A DNA stretch of 64,000 bases, taken from contig CAJNOL010000939.1 of the NCBI GenBank assembly GCA_905250125.1, forward strand, positions 28,278 to 92,277, written 5' to 3'. This DNA is from Rotaria sordida. Its lineage: Eukaryota > Rotifera > Eurotatoria > Philodinida > Philodinidae. Below are positions 1 to 10,109 of the stretch, piece after piece (positions within the stretch are counted from its first letter, which is position 1; each line of letters begins with the position of its first letter). The position numbers and the translations under genes are program-made. The notes beneath the pieces were generated by a model that was not told the origin of the DNA, ran no database searches, and saw nothing but the letters and a program-made list of their open reading frames with translations.

Positions 1-2970
1 CTTTTCGATTATAAACTCTAACTGATTTGATGACCGATCATAAAACAAAAAAAAAAAAAAGAAATATTTTTATACACTTTCAATGTAATCGATAGATTGA
101 TGGGAAAAGCTTCATATTTACCTGTGAAAAGAAATTAACAAACAAAATTTCCAAGGTTTAATCACGTTAAAAAAAGAAATCTTAATGCATTAACTAACAT
201 ATAGATGTTAAAAATGAAAGTCGACACTTACTGTTCGATGTGACGTTGCTATGTAAAGACGATGTTCATCGGCTTCTTAGCTCTTCAAGTCTGATGTTAC
301 ATCAGTTGTGACAAAAGTAAAATGAAAAGAAGAGAGAACAAAAAAAAATGTTTCTTCTATGTTGTCAACGGTTTTGTCATTCAAGTAGTTCAGCCAGAGG
401 GGGAGTATATATATTTATATACATATAGTTTGTAACAGAGTAGATAGGAATACAATTACATGTATGTATATACCTTACACATATGAGCTAATTCATGTTC
501 TCATATATATGTACAGAAAGAAATTATATTTTCTTGTTAATTATTGTTCAATATCTCACCTAGACGTCGAAAAATCGATTTATTAGTTTTCGTTGTTTTT
601 CATTAAATATAAATAAAAAATTCAAAACAGCAGGAATGAATAATGATGATGGTCACAACTGTGTTTTGGTTCAGAAAAAAAAACGAAGAGAAAGAGAAAG
701 TGAGATTGATCTCTCTCATCTTTTTCTCTTCTTTCTAGGTGTATACGTACGTACGTACGTACGTACGAGCTGGTTCCTTTTTTCTCTCTCGTTTGTATTG
801 TTCAGCCGAAGAGAAGAAAATGAACTTTTTCTCTTTTTTTCTTCTTCTTTTTTTTTTTTTATTAATTTGGTTCTCACTTTCTCTCTCTCTCTCTTTTGCC
901 TATAGATCTCAACCTCATTAAATTAATCTTTTTTACATTCGCTTCATTTAATATTGAAAGTTTAGTTATAGTCAACGAACGGTACAACGATAACCGTGTA
1001 TGAACCGAAACTGACAATTTAATTGACTTTTAAGATATCGAGACGATAGAAGCGTGGAAAACAGGTGAAGAAAAAAAATTTGATCTTTGTCTCTCTATAT
1101 ATAAAATGTCGGTTTTAACATCAGAGAGATAAATATTTTCGCGTCACTGTCTCTCAATCATAAAAACACATTTATATTTACAATTGATTGTTTCATCGAT
1201 CAATATAGAAATCGATGACATCATAAAATGTTATTTCGATTGATCTTGTCGTCATTTTATAACTAAGATATCGATCATTTGATGATCAATAATCATATAT
1301 ATATATATGTATATATCTAGAACTAGTAGTAAATAAGATCTTTAGAAAAAAAAAAATGAAGTAGTTATTTCCGCCATGTGTCACATCGATTTGCTGTTTT
1401 AATCAAATTGACCATCTCATTGAAAAATGATAGAGAAACCCTAAATTAGACCTATATGACACTTGTTCACTTTCTTCCGGCTGAACTAACCGTAAAGGGA
1501 AAGATGACCATCTGCAATGTACATGTACTTGTTGTCTACCTGTTTCAATAGATTTTATATCTCACTTATATTCGAATGAATGAATGAATATCATTGTAAC
1601 TTCACGCATAAACACGTGCTAGTCATTCATATTAGAAAGACAAATGATAATGATAACATCGAATTTATATCAAATATAATTATGAAATGATAAATACTAA
1701 CATATTCGTTTTTTACAATCTTATTAAAAGAAATCCTATCATAGATCATTATTCAAACAATTCTACTTCTCTTTTTTTTTTTAATAAAGGAAAAAGTAGA
1801 TGAATGCCGCAGGCAGGAAGTTAATGCTACAAATTAAATAGAATGACGTTAAACACTTTTTCCTCATAAAAAAATAAAAGAAACTTTCTTTTTTTCCTTT
1901 ATTTAAAAGTAACATATAAATTCTCATGTCTACAGTCGTTTATCATATTTAAAAAAATATATATTCACCTGAACAGATGGTGATTTCGTCTCGTCAATGA
2001 TCATCATTTGGCATTCTCGTGTGAGCTATAAATCTTGTCCACACATTCGTTGGTCATTTTTCTTAACCCTACCTACATGTATATGTGAATACACGCGTGT
2101 TAGTGTCAATGTCTATATGGACATTCACGTCACTTGACATTTGTTCTTGAATATAGACGAATAAAAAAAAATACAAAACAAAAGATTCAATTCGTTCTCT
2201 TTTGTTAAATATAATTTACATCTTTGGTGCCATAGTACATAAGCGCGGTATTCATCTTCTGCTCAAAGGTACCATAAATATGTGTACAGTCGCACTGTCT
2301 ATCCATCGGGACTCAATGTTTGTATGCTTATACTCATTAGAGAAATCGTCGTGAACGTATTTGTCATCACACAACAGTCGCGTGAATGAACAATAGGATC
2401 AAAAGAAAAGCGCCTAGGCTCTGATATACATACACGCGAATAAAAGACTTATGCTCGTGACTCTCTTGAAAAAATAGACTTGACCATCGTCTTCTGTTTA
2501 TTTCAACAACATTAAATCACTTATCGATTTCAATCGATAAATAGATATTTCCTGTCTATTTCAAATTGAAACACTTGAGACAGAGTGAATACTAACTATT
2601 GACACATATACATCATTTTTTATCAATACAAAATAGGTTGATTCATTGCATGTGATATGAAAACAATGAATCTTTTAAAAAGCCATTGTTAATTTTTTTT
2701 TTGTTTTATTTTTTTGTTGTTATTCATCCAATATTTTGAATAATTAGTAGTAAAACTACTTTTATTCTTTATCACGCGATTGACACCTTTGATGTTTCGC
2801 TTGATTGAACTCTCTCATTTTATATTTACCCGATACTTCATTTCACTGAAAATTACTTCCTTGTTTGCTCTTCTTCAATATTGAACTACATAGTTTATTG
2901 TGATAGATCAAATTACTGTTCATCGATTTCTAATTGACACACATGCATACTCATGTCAATATACATCAGA

Positions 2971-3015
<45 letters not shown>

Positions 3016-3457
3016 ATATCAAGAGTAAAGGATTAGAGTTCATCAGCATCTTTGTATTTATCTAACTATATGAACACAAATACAATGTTCAACGGAAATC
3101 ATGCATACTATACAAAACAACAACAAAGAAAAATATAGAATTGCTGATATTCATCATATTGAACAAATGTTTGAGTAGAATAAATTTATGTTCAATAGAC
3201 AAATGATTGGTTTAAAAGAATTATTAATTAGATTATTGAAGTAAAGTTTTATTGTTGAAAATAATTTATTAATCTAAATAATTCGATTATAATCTTTGGT
3301 AAAATATTGATTTTGAAATATCATTCAAAAGCAAATAGCTTTTCTACTTGTATTAATAATTTTCTTTTTCTTTTTAATTATTTTATAGGAAGAAGATATA
3401 ATTGTTAACATCTGACAGTATTACAATTCTTAATATAGACAAAAATATTTGTTTTTT
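1..3457. other. AT-rich non-coding stretch with microsatellites
   Basis: I see no gene here. The only open frames are short and built from T-rich, serine/phenylalanine/leucine-rich low-complexity sequence around 640-920. A GTAC tandem repeat lies near 744-767, a CT run near 880-894 and an AT dinucleotide run near 2976-3007. The stretch could hold 5' regulatory DNA of a gene outside the window, but nothing in it says so directly. Confidence 0.6.
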
Positions 3458-5232
3458 TTAATGTTTTTTAATTATCGCACGGCGTTCATTCGGTGTGGTC
3501 GATACACCAAGCCGTTTACGTTTTACACCACTGATACTATTTTGTGTTAAATTTTCATTTTGTTCAATATTACTTAATTTGTGTTGTTGAGATTGTAATG
3601 CCTGTGAAGTATTGTATAATTCATCACATGCCTGAAGATAGATATTTAATAAGATTTCAAGAAAAAAATAAATAAATAAACCAATTTACTCGACAAAGCT
3701 CATCATCATCAATATCATCACTAAATTGATCATATTCTTGTTTGGTAGTAGATTGCGACATAATCTGTTCAGCACGTTGCATCGATGTTGATGAGATTAC
3801 AATCGGCTTAAAGAAAAATATAAATAAAAATTTTTTAAACAAAAAAAATCCTTAACAAGTTATTTCAATATCTAGACGAATGTAAGAAACTATTAACGTA
3901 AACAGATTGAAGATTAAAGTCCATCGGATTGATCCTGGATCAGATGGATTCTATATAGTTTTTTGTACTCAAATTTTTACAAATCTTTCAGTAAGAACAA
4001 TATCATGTTATAGTTGTTTATATCTGTTCTTCATACACCAAATCAATTGTCTCGTTATTCTAATATTTCAAGATAGTTTCAACATATAGAATTACGAATT
4101 TCCGTAAAATTTAGTCCTGTTTTCATAGTTCACCTGGTCAAAATGTCAGCTCTCTATGTTATATATTTACTCTGTCAGATTAGAAATACTAAAAATGATG
4201 TGCTTAAATGTCACTCAGAATTGATCATCCATCACCCGTAAAAATATAAGGAGCGTGTGAATGTTGGCGTACATATATGACATAGAGAGCTGATATTTTA
4301 AACAAATAAACTATGAGAATGAGACTACAATTTGGCAAAAACTACAACTCTATATGTTGAAACTATCTTGACATATTAGAAAAACAAGATGATCGATTAG
4401 ATGTACGATGAGTTTTGAATGCCAGTGTATAGTAGTGGACAAGAGTCTCCCCTTCAAACAGATCTCAGCTACCATAGGTACTGCAAGTATGAACATTTTT
4501 GTGCATATAATAATTTTCCTTTAAAATTTAAACTTTTAAAAAGAAAAAGTTTTATGGATCAGCTGGTCTCTCTTTATTTACGGCTATGTTCCAACCATTC
4601 ACGCTATTAATTTCATCGAAGCTCATAAATCCTTGTTAGAACAGTAGTCATTTTACTGCAACTATTCAAGGATCAAAAAGCTTTCGGATGCCATTTGTAG
4701 ATCGTAACTCAGTAATACTTCAATGAATTGAGCTCAGACTTTTACGGATACTTTGCTCGTAGTTGAACATTATTGCCTACAGGTCTTCGAAAAGAATCTT
4801 CTTCTAAAGGGAAATGGCATCTTCAATAATTATCGTGTTGGTACCGAGAGCTCAAAGACATCCAGAGAATATCAAGAATTAGTCATGATTTTTTGATTAA
4901 AGATAACGCAAAATTAGGCACCATTCATCATAACTCTCGGTGTATTGATGCTATTGGGGCTACTTGATGCTTGTGACCTACATTATTGATGGAGTAGTGT
5001 ACATAAATTTCCAGCCCTATTGCAAGTATGGAAGTTGAGATCTGCTGGGAAAGCGGAACTTTTGTCCACTAGTATATATCTTAAAGTTTTCTAAAAATTT
5101 AAGTCACGAAAACAACAATGCATGTGTTCGATACATAAATCAATTTAATTAAAATTTTCTTTCTTATCATCCGTTCACCTTTTGACTAGCCGTCATAAAC
5201 ATTGTACTAAATGGAAGTTGATTATCTGACAT
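3458..5232 (-). CDS. small BRC-motif protein (putative RAD51-binding, BRCA2-like motif)
   Basis: Three exons on the minus strand, 5232-5179, 3806-3690 and 3631-3458, all in phase 0 with GT-AG borders, give 114 residues. Residues 12-34 match the BRC repeat that binds RAD51 in BRCA2: FMTAS at 12-16 fits FxTAS, then K18, I20-V21-I22-S23, R29-A30 and I33-M34 fit the usual K, IxVS, KA and LF positions. The motif is split by intron 1, so its restoration on joining supports the gene model. An acidic stretch (43-55, DDIDDDEL) follows, and a basic KRKR cluster (94-97) looks like a nuclear signal. In the known family the Phe and Ala of FxxA insert into RAD51. The gene starts 92 bp after the CISD3-like stop. 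Intron 1 (1372 bp) holds two mobile-element remnants. Full BRCA2 domains are absent. Role as a RAD51 regulator is inferred. Confidence 0.72.
4050..4390. repeat. foldback (long inverted repeat) element in intron 1 of the BRC-motif gene
   Basis: The left arm, about 4050-4166, reads as an imperfect reverse complement of about 4272-4388, with a loop of roughly 100 bp. Shared blocks include TCAAGATAGTTTCAACATAT near the outer ends and TCAGCTCTCTATG near the loop. No coding capacity is seen. It belongs to the same structural class as the palindromes near 13.2, 40.5 and 41.2 kb, although the sequences differ. Confidence 0.7.
4432..5073. mobile_element. MITE-like element with short terminal inverted repeats
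   Basis: The ends are inverted relatives: AGTGGACAAGAGTCTCCC on the left, and the reverse complement of the right end gives AGTGGACAAAAGTTCCGC. TA-rich flanks lie on both sides. The last ~165 bp resembles 56127-56292, both beginning near the block TAGGCACCATTCATC and ending in CTTTTGTCCA, so this is a dispersed family. No transposase frame is present. A Tc1/mariner-type origin is only a guess. Confidence 0.55.
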
Positions 5233-5324
5233 CAGAATTTCAATCTAGAATATCAACAGAACTACTCCAAATGAGTCTTTATTTCCTAAGATACAAAGAA
5301 AAAAAAAGAAAACAATAAATTCAT

Positions 5325-5813
5325 TTAATTTTTAACAGCCTTTTGTTTTTGTACAAAATCTGATTTATGTGTTCCATCACAAAAAGGTCTTTTTTTTGCT
5401 TGTTTACAATTACACCACCAAACATCTTTTGTTTCTTCTGCAACATATTTTATTGGTCGAAATTTTGGATTCCGTCGTACATCATGATTTCCCCATACAT
5501 ATTTACACATTCCATCACAAAATGGTTGTGTATGTGCCCAACCACATGCACAATATAAATACGCTCGACCTTTTTCAACACGATATTTAAATGGAATTTT
5601 TTCATAAACACGTCCATAAGGTGGTCCTTCTAATGAATATTCATCAATAAAACGTGGTCGTTCTAATGGTAATGCAAGTTTTTCTTCATGAGTTTCAGGT
5701 ATATGAATTGTTTGTTCAGGATGTGTTATATCAGGATAGGGAACTGTACGATGATTATATCGAATAATCGATAATAAAAAAGGAAATGGTTTGACTAGAT
5801 GATATGAATTCAT
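5325..5813 (-). CDS. CISD3: CDGSH iron-sulfur domain protein, CISD3/Miner2-like, probably mitochondrial
   Basis: A single-exon frame of 162 residues carries two CDGSH-type 2Fe-2S sites in tandem, the arrangement of CISD3 (Miner2), a soluble mitochondrial matrix protein of the mitoNEET family. The N-terminus is hydrophobic and basic, as expected of a targeting peptide. Site 2 is canonical: C134, C136, C145 and H149 in PFCDGTH. Site 1 has C88, C90 and C99 at the right spacing, but the fourth ligand position is Cys103, in PFCDGMC, where the family has His. All residues were read directly from the DNA. In mitoNEET a His-to-Cys change at this ligand keeps the cluster and changes its stability and redox behaviour. 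The ATG directly follows a TTTTAG acceptor-like site. It lies 261 bp downstream of GOT2 and 92 bp upstream of the BRC-motif gene. Confidence 0.9.
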   Translation of the reverse strand: MNSYHLVKPFPFLLSIIRYNHRTVPYPDITHPEQTIHIPETHEEKLALPLERPRFIDEYSLEGPPYGRVYEKIPFKYRVEKGRAYLYCACGWAHTQPFCDGMCKYVWGNHDVRRNPKFRPIKYVAEETKDVWWCNCKQAKKRPFCDGTHKSDFVQKQKAVKN

Positions 5814-5822
5814 CTAAAATAA
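5814..5822 (-). promoter_or_regulatory. acceptor-like TTTTAG abutting the CISD3-like ATG
   Basis: On the minus strand a T-rich tract ending in TTTTAG sits immediately before the start codon. It could be a cis 3' splice site of a 5'-UTR intron or a spliced-leader trans-splice acceptor. Bdelloids are known to trans-splice, but nothing here proves use of this site. Confidence 0.35.
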
Positions 5823-6074
5823 ATCAAGACTAAGAAAATCTATCATTTCCTTTTTTTCTCAATAAATGAACAAATTAATATGATAACTAAATATTGTTAT
5901 TAAATGGAAAAAAAAATCATTACTGAGAAAGCATATGTTTGAGCAAGGAAATAAAAATCAAATGAGCTATTTCTTTCTTTTCTTTTTTTTTTCTTTAAAA
6001 AAAACATTCAGTTATATATTTTCTTTTTGACTGATACGAGTAAATATATTGATTTTTTATTTTTTTGATATTGT

Positions 6075-7761
6075 CTATTTAGTGACTTCATGAATAGCAT
6101 TAGCTAAATATGCATTATTTTTTGATGTGACACCAGCCATTGAAATACGACCATCTTTTGTTAAATAAACCGAAAAATCTTTGATTAATCGTTCAGACTA
6201 AATTTAAAAATAGTCAATAGATTTTTTTATTTTTTATTTTATTTTCTTACCTGTTGTTGATTAAGCCCTGTAAAACAGAACATTCCTATTTGATCTGTAA
6301 TATGTTGCCAATTTTTTTTTGAGCCATTTTTTTTTAAATTATCAACTAATTGTTGACGCATTGTTATTATACGATCAGCCATTTGTTTAACTTCTTTTAA
6401 CCATATTGAACGAAGATCTTGTTGATTTAATATTTTAGCTGCAATACGTGCACCATGTATTGGTGGATTTGAATACATTGGACGAATTAAAATTTTTATT
6501 TGAGACATAACTCGTTCAACCTCATCTTTATCTTGACAAACAACAGTACACGCACCAACACGTTCACCATAAAGACCTACAAAAAAAAAATTTATTCAAT
6601 AAAAAATATGAAACATAAATATAAATACCCATATTTTTAGCATAAGATTGTGCTAACATAAGATTATGTTTATCATCAATAAATTTTCGAACTGCAAATG
6701 CATCATCATCAATGTTTCCACTAGCAAAACCTTGATAAGCCATATCCATAAAGACAAATAATTTACGGTTTTTTACAATAGATGATAATTCTTTCCATTG
6801 TTCAGGTCGAGGATCGACACCGGTTGGATTGTGCTTTCAAAAGAAACAAAAAAATAAATTGAATAAAATTTAAAAAAAAAAACAAAATCACATACTGCAC
6901 AAGCATGAAAAAGAATAATTGAATTTTCTGGTATTTTTTCAATATCTTCTTTTGCACCATTAAAATCAAAACCACAAGTTTTTGAATCATAATATCGATA
7001 TGATTTAACATCAAGTCCAGCATGTTTCATAATTGGTGTATGATTACCCCATGATGGATTTGGTAAATAAATAACTTTATTTCCAGGAAAAAATTTTGCC
7101 TAGAAAAATTATTTATTTTTATTTATTTTTTATAATATAAAATAATAAATTATTGATTTACCAAAAATGCAGCTCCTATACGAAGTGAACCTGTTCCACT
7201 AATACCTTGTGTAGTAGCAAACTAACAAAAAAATAAATAAATTACAAATAACAATTGTTTATTTACATACTAATTGATCTTTAATAACTCGTGAATCATC
7301 ACCGAAAGCTAATTTTGCATTTGCTTGACAAAATTCTGGTATACCAGATATTGGTGCATATTCTTTATCAAGATTTTCACTTGCAATTAATTGTTCTGCT
7401 TTTTTAACACTTTCAAGAACAAATGGTTTGCCTTCATCTGTACGATAAGCTCCAACACCCAAATTAACTTTAAAAAATATTGTTTTTTTATAGATTATTG
7501 AAAATGATTTATTGATTTTATTTTTTACTTTTTTTTGGATTAGTATCTCGTTTAAATGCTTCTGTAACACCAAGAATTGCATCAGGTGGACCCATTTCAA
7601 CCTTTGACCACCATGAACTAAAGAAAAATGAATAAGACTTTTTCAGTTAAGAAAAAAAAGTCAAAATTAAAAATTTACTTTGTCGAAGCAAGACGAGAAA
7701 CTTTTGATATGATCCATAATTGATGTTTATTTGCTAAACTAAGTGTTCGGCTAACACTCAT
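6075..7761 (-). CDS. GOT2: aspartate aminotransferase, mitochondrial
   Basis: Eight exons on the minus strand: 7761-7679, 7617-7529, 7467-7271, 7221-7162, 7099-6896, 6833-6629, 6576-6251 and 6197-6075. They join in frame to 428 residues, close to the usual ~430. The enzyme is PLP-dependent and interconverts aspartate and 2-oxoglutarate with oxaloacetate and glutamate, in the malate-aspartate shuttle. The Ser/Arg/Lys-rich first exon fits a mitochondrial presequence. The mature start [20 protein letters not shown], the substrate loop HNPTGVDP, the Schiff-base lysine in SYAKNMG and the [10 protein letters not shown] segment are intact. All introns are GT-AG and mostly 37-77 nt. It is upstream of, and in the same orientation as, the CISD3-like gene. 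Intact and probably functional. Confidence 0.96.
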
Positions 7762-7769
7762 ATTTATTA

Positions 7770-9590
7770 ATGTGTCGGGTCAAAAATCTAAACATCAATA
7801 AATATGTCATTATATAATTCATAGAGAATTTCAATCAATATTTCGAAGCAAAACATAAAAAATAAAATCATTCAAATGAATACTTTCCACCAACTATTCG
7901 AATTAGTTATCAGTACATTCTGATAAAATCCTCATCCATAAATATGTCCAAGGACTTGAATAAATAGAAGCAAAGTATATTTATAGAGGACGCTAATATC
8001 CGTTTATGATAGAAAAATTATCTCTTCAAAGGTTAACTTTTTTTCTTGTAAATAAGAACTTTTCCGTTTTGTTTGATCCGATAAAAATCTTTCTTAATTA
8101 TATTTGTAATAGTTTTGATAAGAAGCAACATCCTACGCTAATGAGCATTTCTATAACATATTTTTTCAAAAATATTTTAAAATATTTTTGAATCGGACTT
8201 TATCTTATTTTTAATATCTCAAATCTATTGCACTTTTAACTTTGAGATTACGATAAGATGTTATAGAGGTATTATATTTTTCTTTTGTGTTCTTCAATAA
8301 TTTCAAAAATATTAAATATGAAGATATATCTTCATATGACACTCGACTATCAAGGTTTTTGTCTATTCTATAATGATTGCTTAGTTATTTTGCATGTTAT
8401 CAAAAATATAAAGATCGGTATAGATATTATTAATTATATCTACTTGTATACGATATATAAAATTGAACTGACTTTGTAAGCAATAATAACAGCTACAAAA
8501 TTTTTCAAGTAGTATAAAAGGTGTCTAATAAGTTTTGATCCCTTTCAAGTAATATTCTTTTCTTATATGTTTTTTCATTGGAATAGGCTCATATTTGCAG
8601 CATATATACTTAACATCTAGATCTACTCTATCCAAGAATTTTCAACTTTCTATCTCTCATAGTCATAGAGATACAAGTAACATCAAATTCAATAGGAAGT
8701 TTTTTGAATTATTTTCACAAATAGTACGGATGAAAAAATTGTAGTTATTCAATAATTCGTTCATAAAGAGTAACTTTTAGTTTTCTGCATATCACTTCTA
8801 CGTTGTGTCATTTGTCATTTTTTAAAAATACTAACTTGGTATCGATTTTTCAAGATGATCAGTGTAGCAAACATCGAACAACAATTGCGATGCTTTTAGT
8901 AGATTTTTAGAAAGGATTGAACTTGATATGAATAATCATGGCAACTGTTCGCAACATTTGATAAAATAAAATTAAAAATATCTCATTATCTTTATATTAT
9001 TCTTTGATGTTTTTAGAACTTTTGGTTAGACCTAAGTATTTGGTTTATACCAAAAATGTATGTACAACAAGGACATCAAAAAACAATACGATATTGTATA
9101 AATGAGTAGTTTACACAAGAAGAAAATCTTTTGATTTCATTCTAATAATGAAAAAGGCATAAATAAATAGTAGTAAATGAAAAAATTTCTTTTTCTTTTT
9201 CTTTTTGTTGAATTCTCGATTATATTATTGCTATCGTCATCGGGCCAATTTATAAGACATAAACTGGATCACATATACTACAATAAGCTCTTTCAACCCA
9301 GCATATTATCTACGAGATGACATACAGAATGCAAAAGAAATATTTAGCATTCTGTCGTCTTCTTAGACGACGGATACCATACAATGTGTTTTGAAAAAAA
9401 TCGTTTTTTTTTGCGTGCGTGCAGAACGCAACAGATTAGAACTGCTCGTCCCGAGAACATAACTTGTGTTTTCAAGTAGTTGATTGGTTGTACCGCTAGA
9501 ATCGAGTAGAATTCAAGTTGCTACAAGAATGTTTGTAGTCGAGGTTCCAGATTTAGACATTCATCTGTAAATCTAATTCTAATTTGTCTC
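7770..9590. other. intergenic stretch with repeat remnants
   Basis: No gene recognised. A perfect short palindrome, CAAAAATATTTTAAAATATTTTTG, spans about 8167-8190. From about 8905 to 9036 the sequence matches the right end of the TA-flanked element at 49673-50563. The remainder is AT-rich with no supported feature. Confidence 0.5.
8905..9036 (+). mobile_element. solo right end of the CTTAGGTCTGACC element family
   Basis: The end reads GAACTTTTGGTTAGACCTAAG followed by TA, nearly the same as the right terminus at 50563. The preceding block, GGCAACTGTTCGCAACATTTG, also matches the other copy. A matching left end was not found nearby, so this is probably a truncated copy. Confidence 0.6.
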
Positions 9591-9595
9591 GCCAG

Positions 9596-10109
9596 CATGA
9601 TAATTCTATAGAAAATGAAAACAAAATTTCATCATCATTTTCATCAAATTCGAATGGATCAATAGCTAGTGAAAAATTGAGAAAAGAAGAGAAATTTTTA
9701 TCAACATTAGTTCATCAAGATTTTTTTAAACGATTCATCATCATCAAAGATGGATAATTTAACACTTGTTTGGCTCGATACAGAAATGAATAATCGATCA
9801 GAGAATATTGATATTCAAATAAGACTAAAAAATGTTATTAATTATCTTCGGATATTTGATCAAGTTGAAGCATGTGAACAATATATTGAACGAGTCGGTG
9901 AAATAAATACTATTAATAAAATCAACGAAGAAAAATTACTTTTGGTGATTTCAACAACACTTCCCTTAACAATTATTTCACATGTTCGTGACCTTCCTCA
10001 AGTGAAAGATATTTATATATACAGAAAATCAAAAACGCATGATACAACTATTCAAGAATTTTTAAAAAATTATACCAAAGTATATATGCAATATTATAAT
10101 ATTCTTTGA
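9596..10109 (+). pseudogene. fragment of a bdelloid-type multidomain protein, frameshifted
   Basis: From 9750 an open frame of 119 residues begins MDNLTLVWLDTEMN and ends with VKDIYIYRKSK and a short tail. From memory this pattern (LVWLD, an LR...FD..EACEQYI helix, LLLVIS, a PQVKDIYIY strand) precedes ADP-ribosyltransferase or TPR domains in bdelloid proteins. No enzymatic domain follows here. Just upstream, 9596-9754 is open in another frame (Ser/Asn-rich, then EKLRKEEKFLSTLVHQDFFKRF) and stops at 9755-9757, so a frameshift in the poly-T tract near 9721-9728 separates them. A truncated remnant is the likely reading; a short functional protein starting at 9750 cannot be excluded. Confidence 0.5.

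Noticed and set aside
636-921. Two overlapping open frames rich in Phe, Ser and Leu
   Set aside because: They are translations of T-rich and GTAC/CT simple repeats with no start context, splice partners or domain.
5367-5590. Open frames on the plus strand across the CISD3-like gene
   Set aside because: They are antisense shadows of a gene with two clear CDGSH sites.
9355-9371. Perfect GTCGTC/GACGAC hairpin
   Set aside because: A 6-bp stem is expected by chance and no poly-U or RNA-gene context follows.
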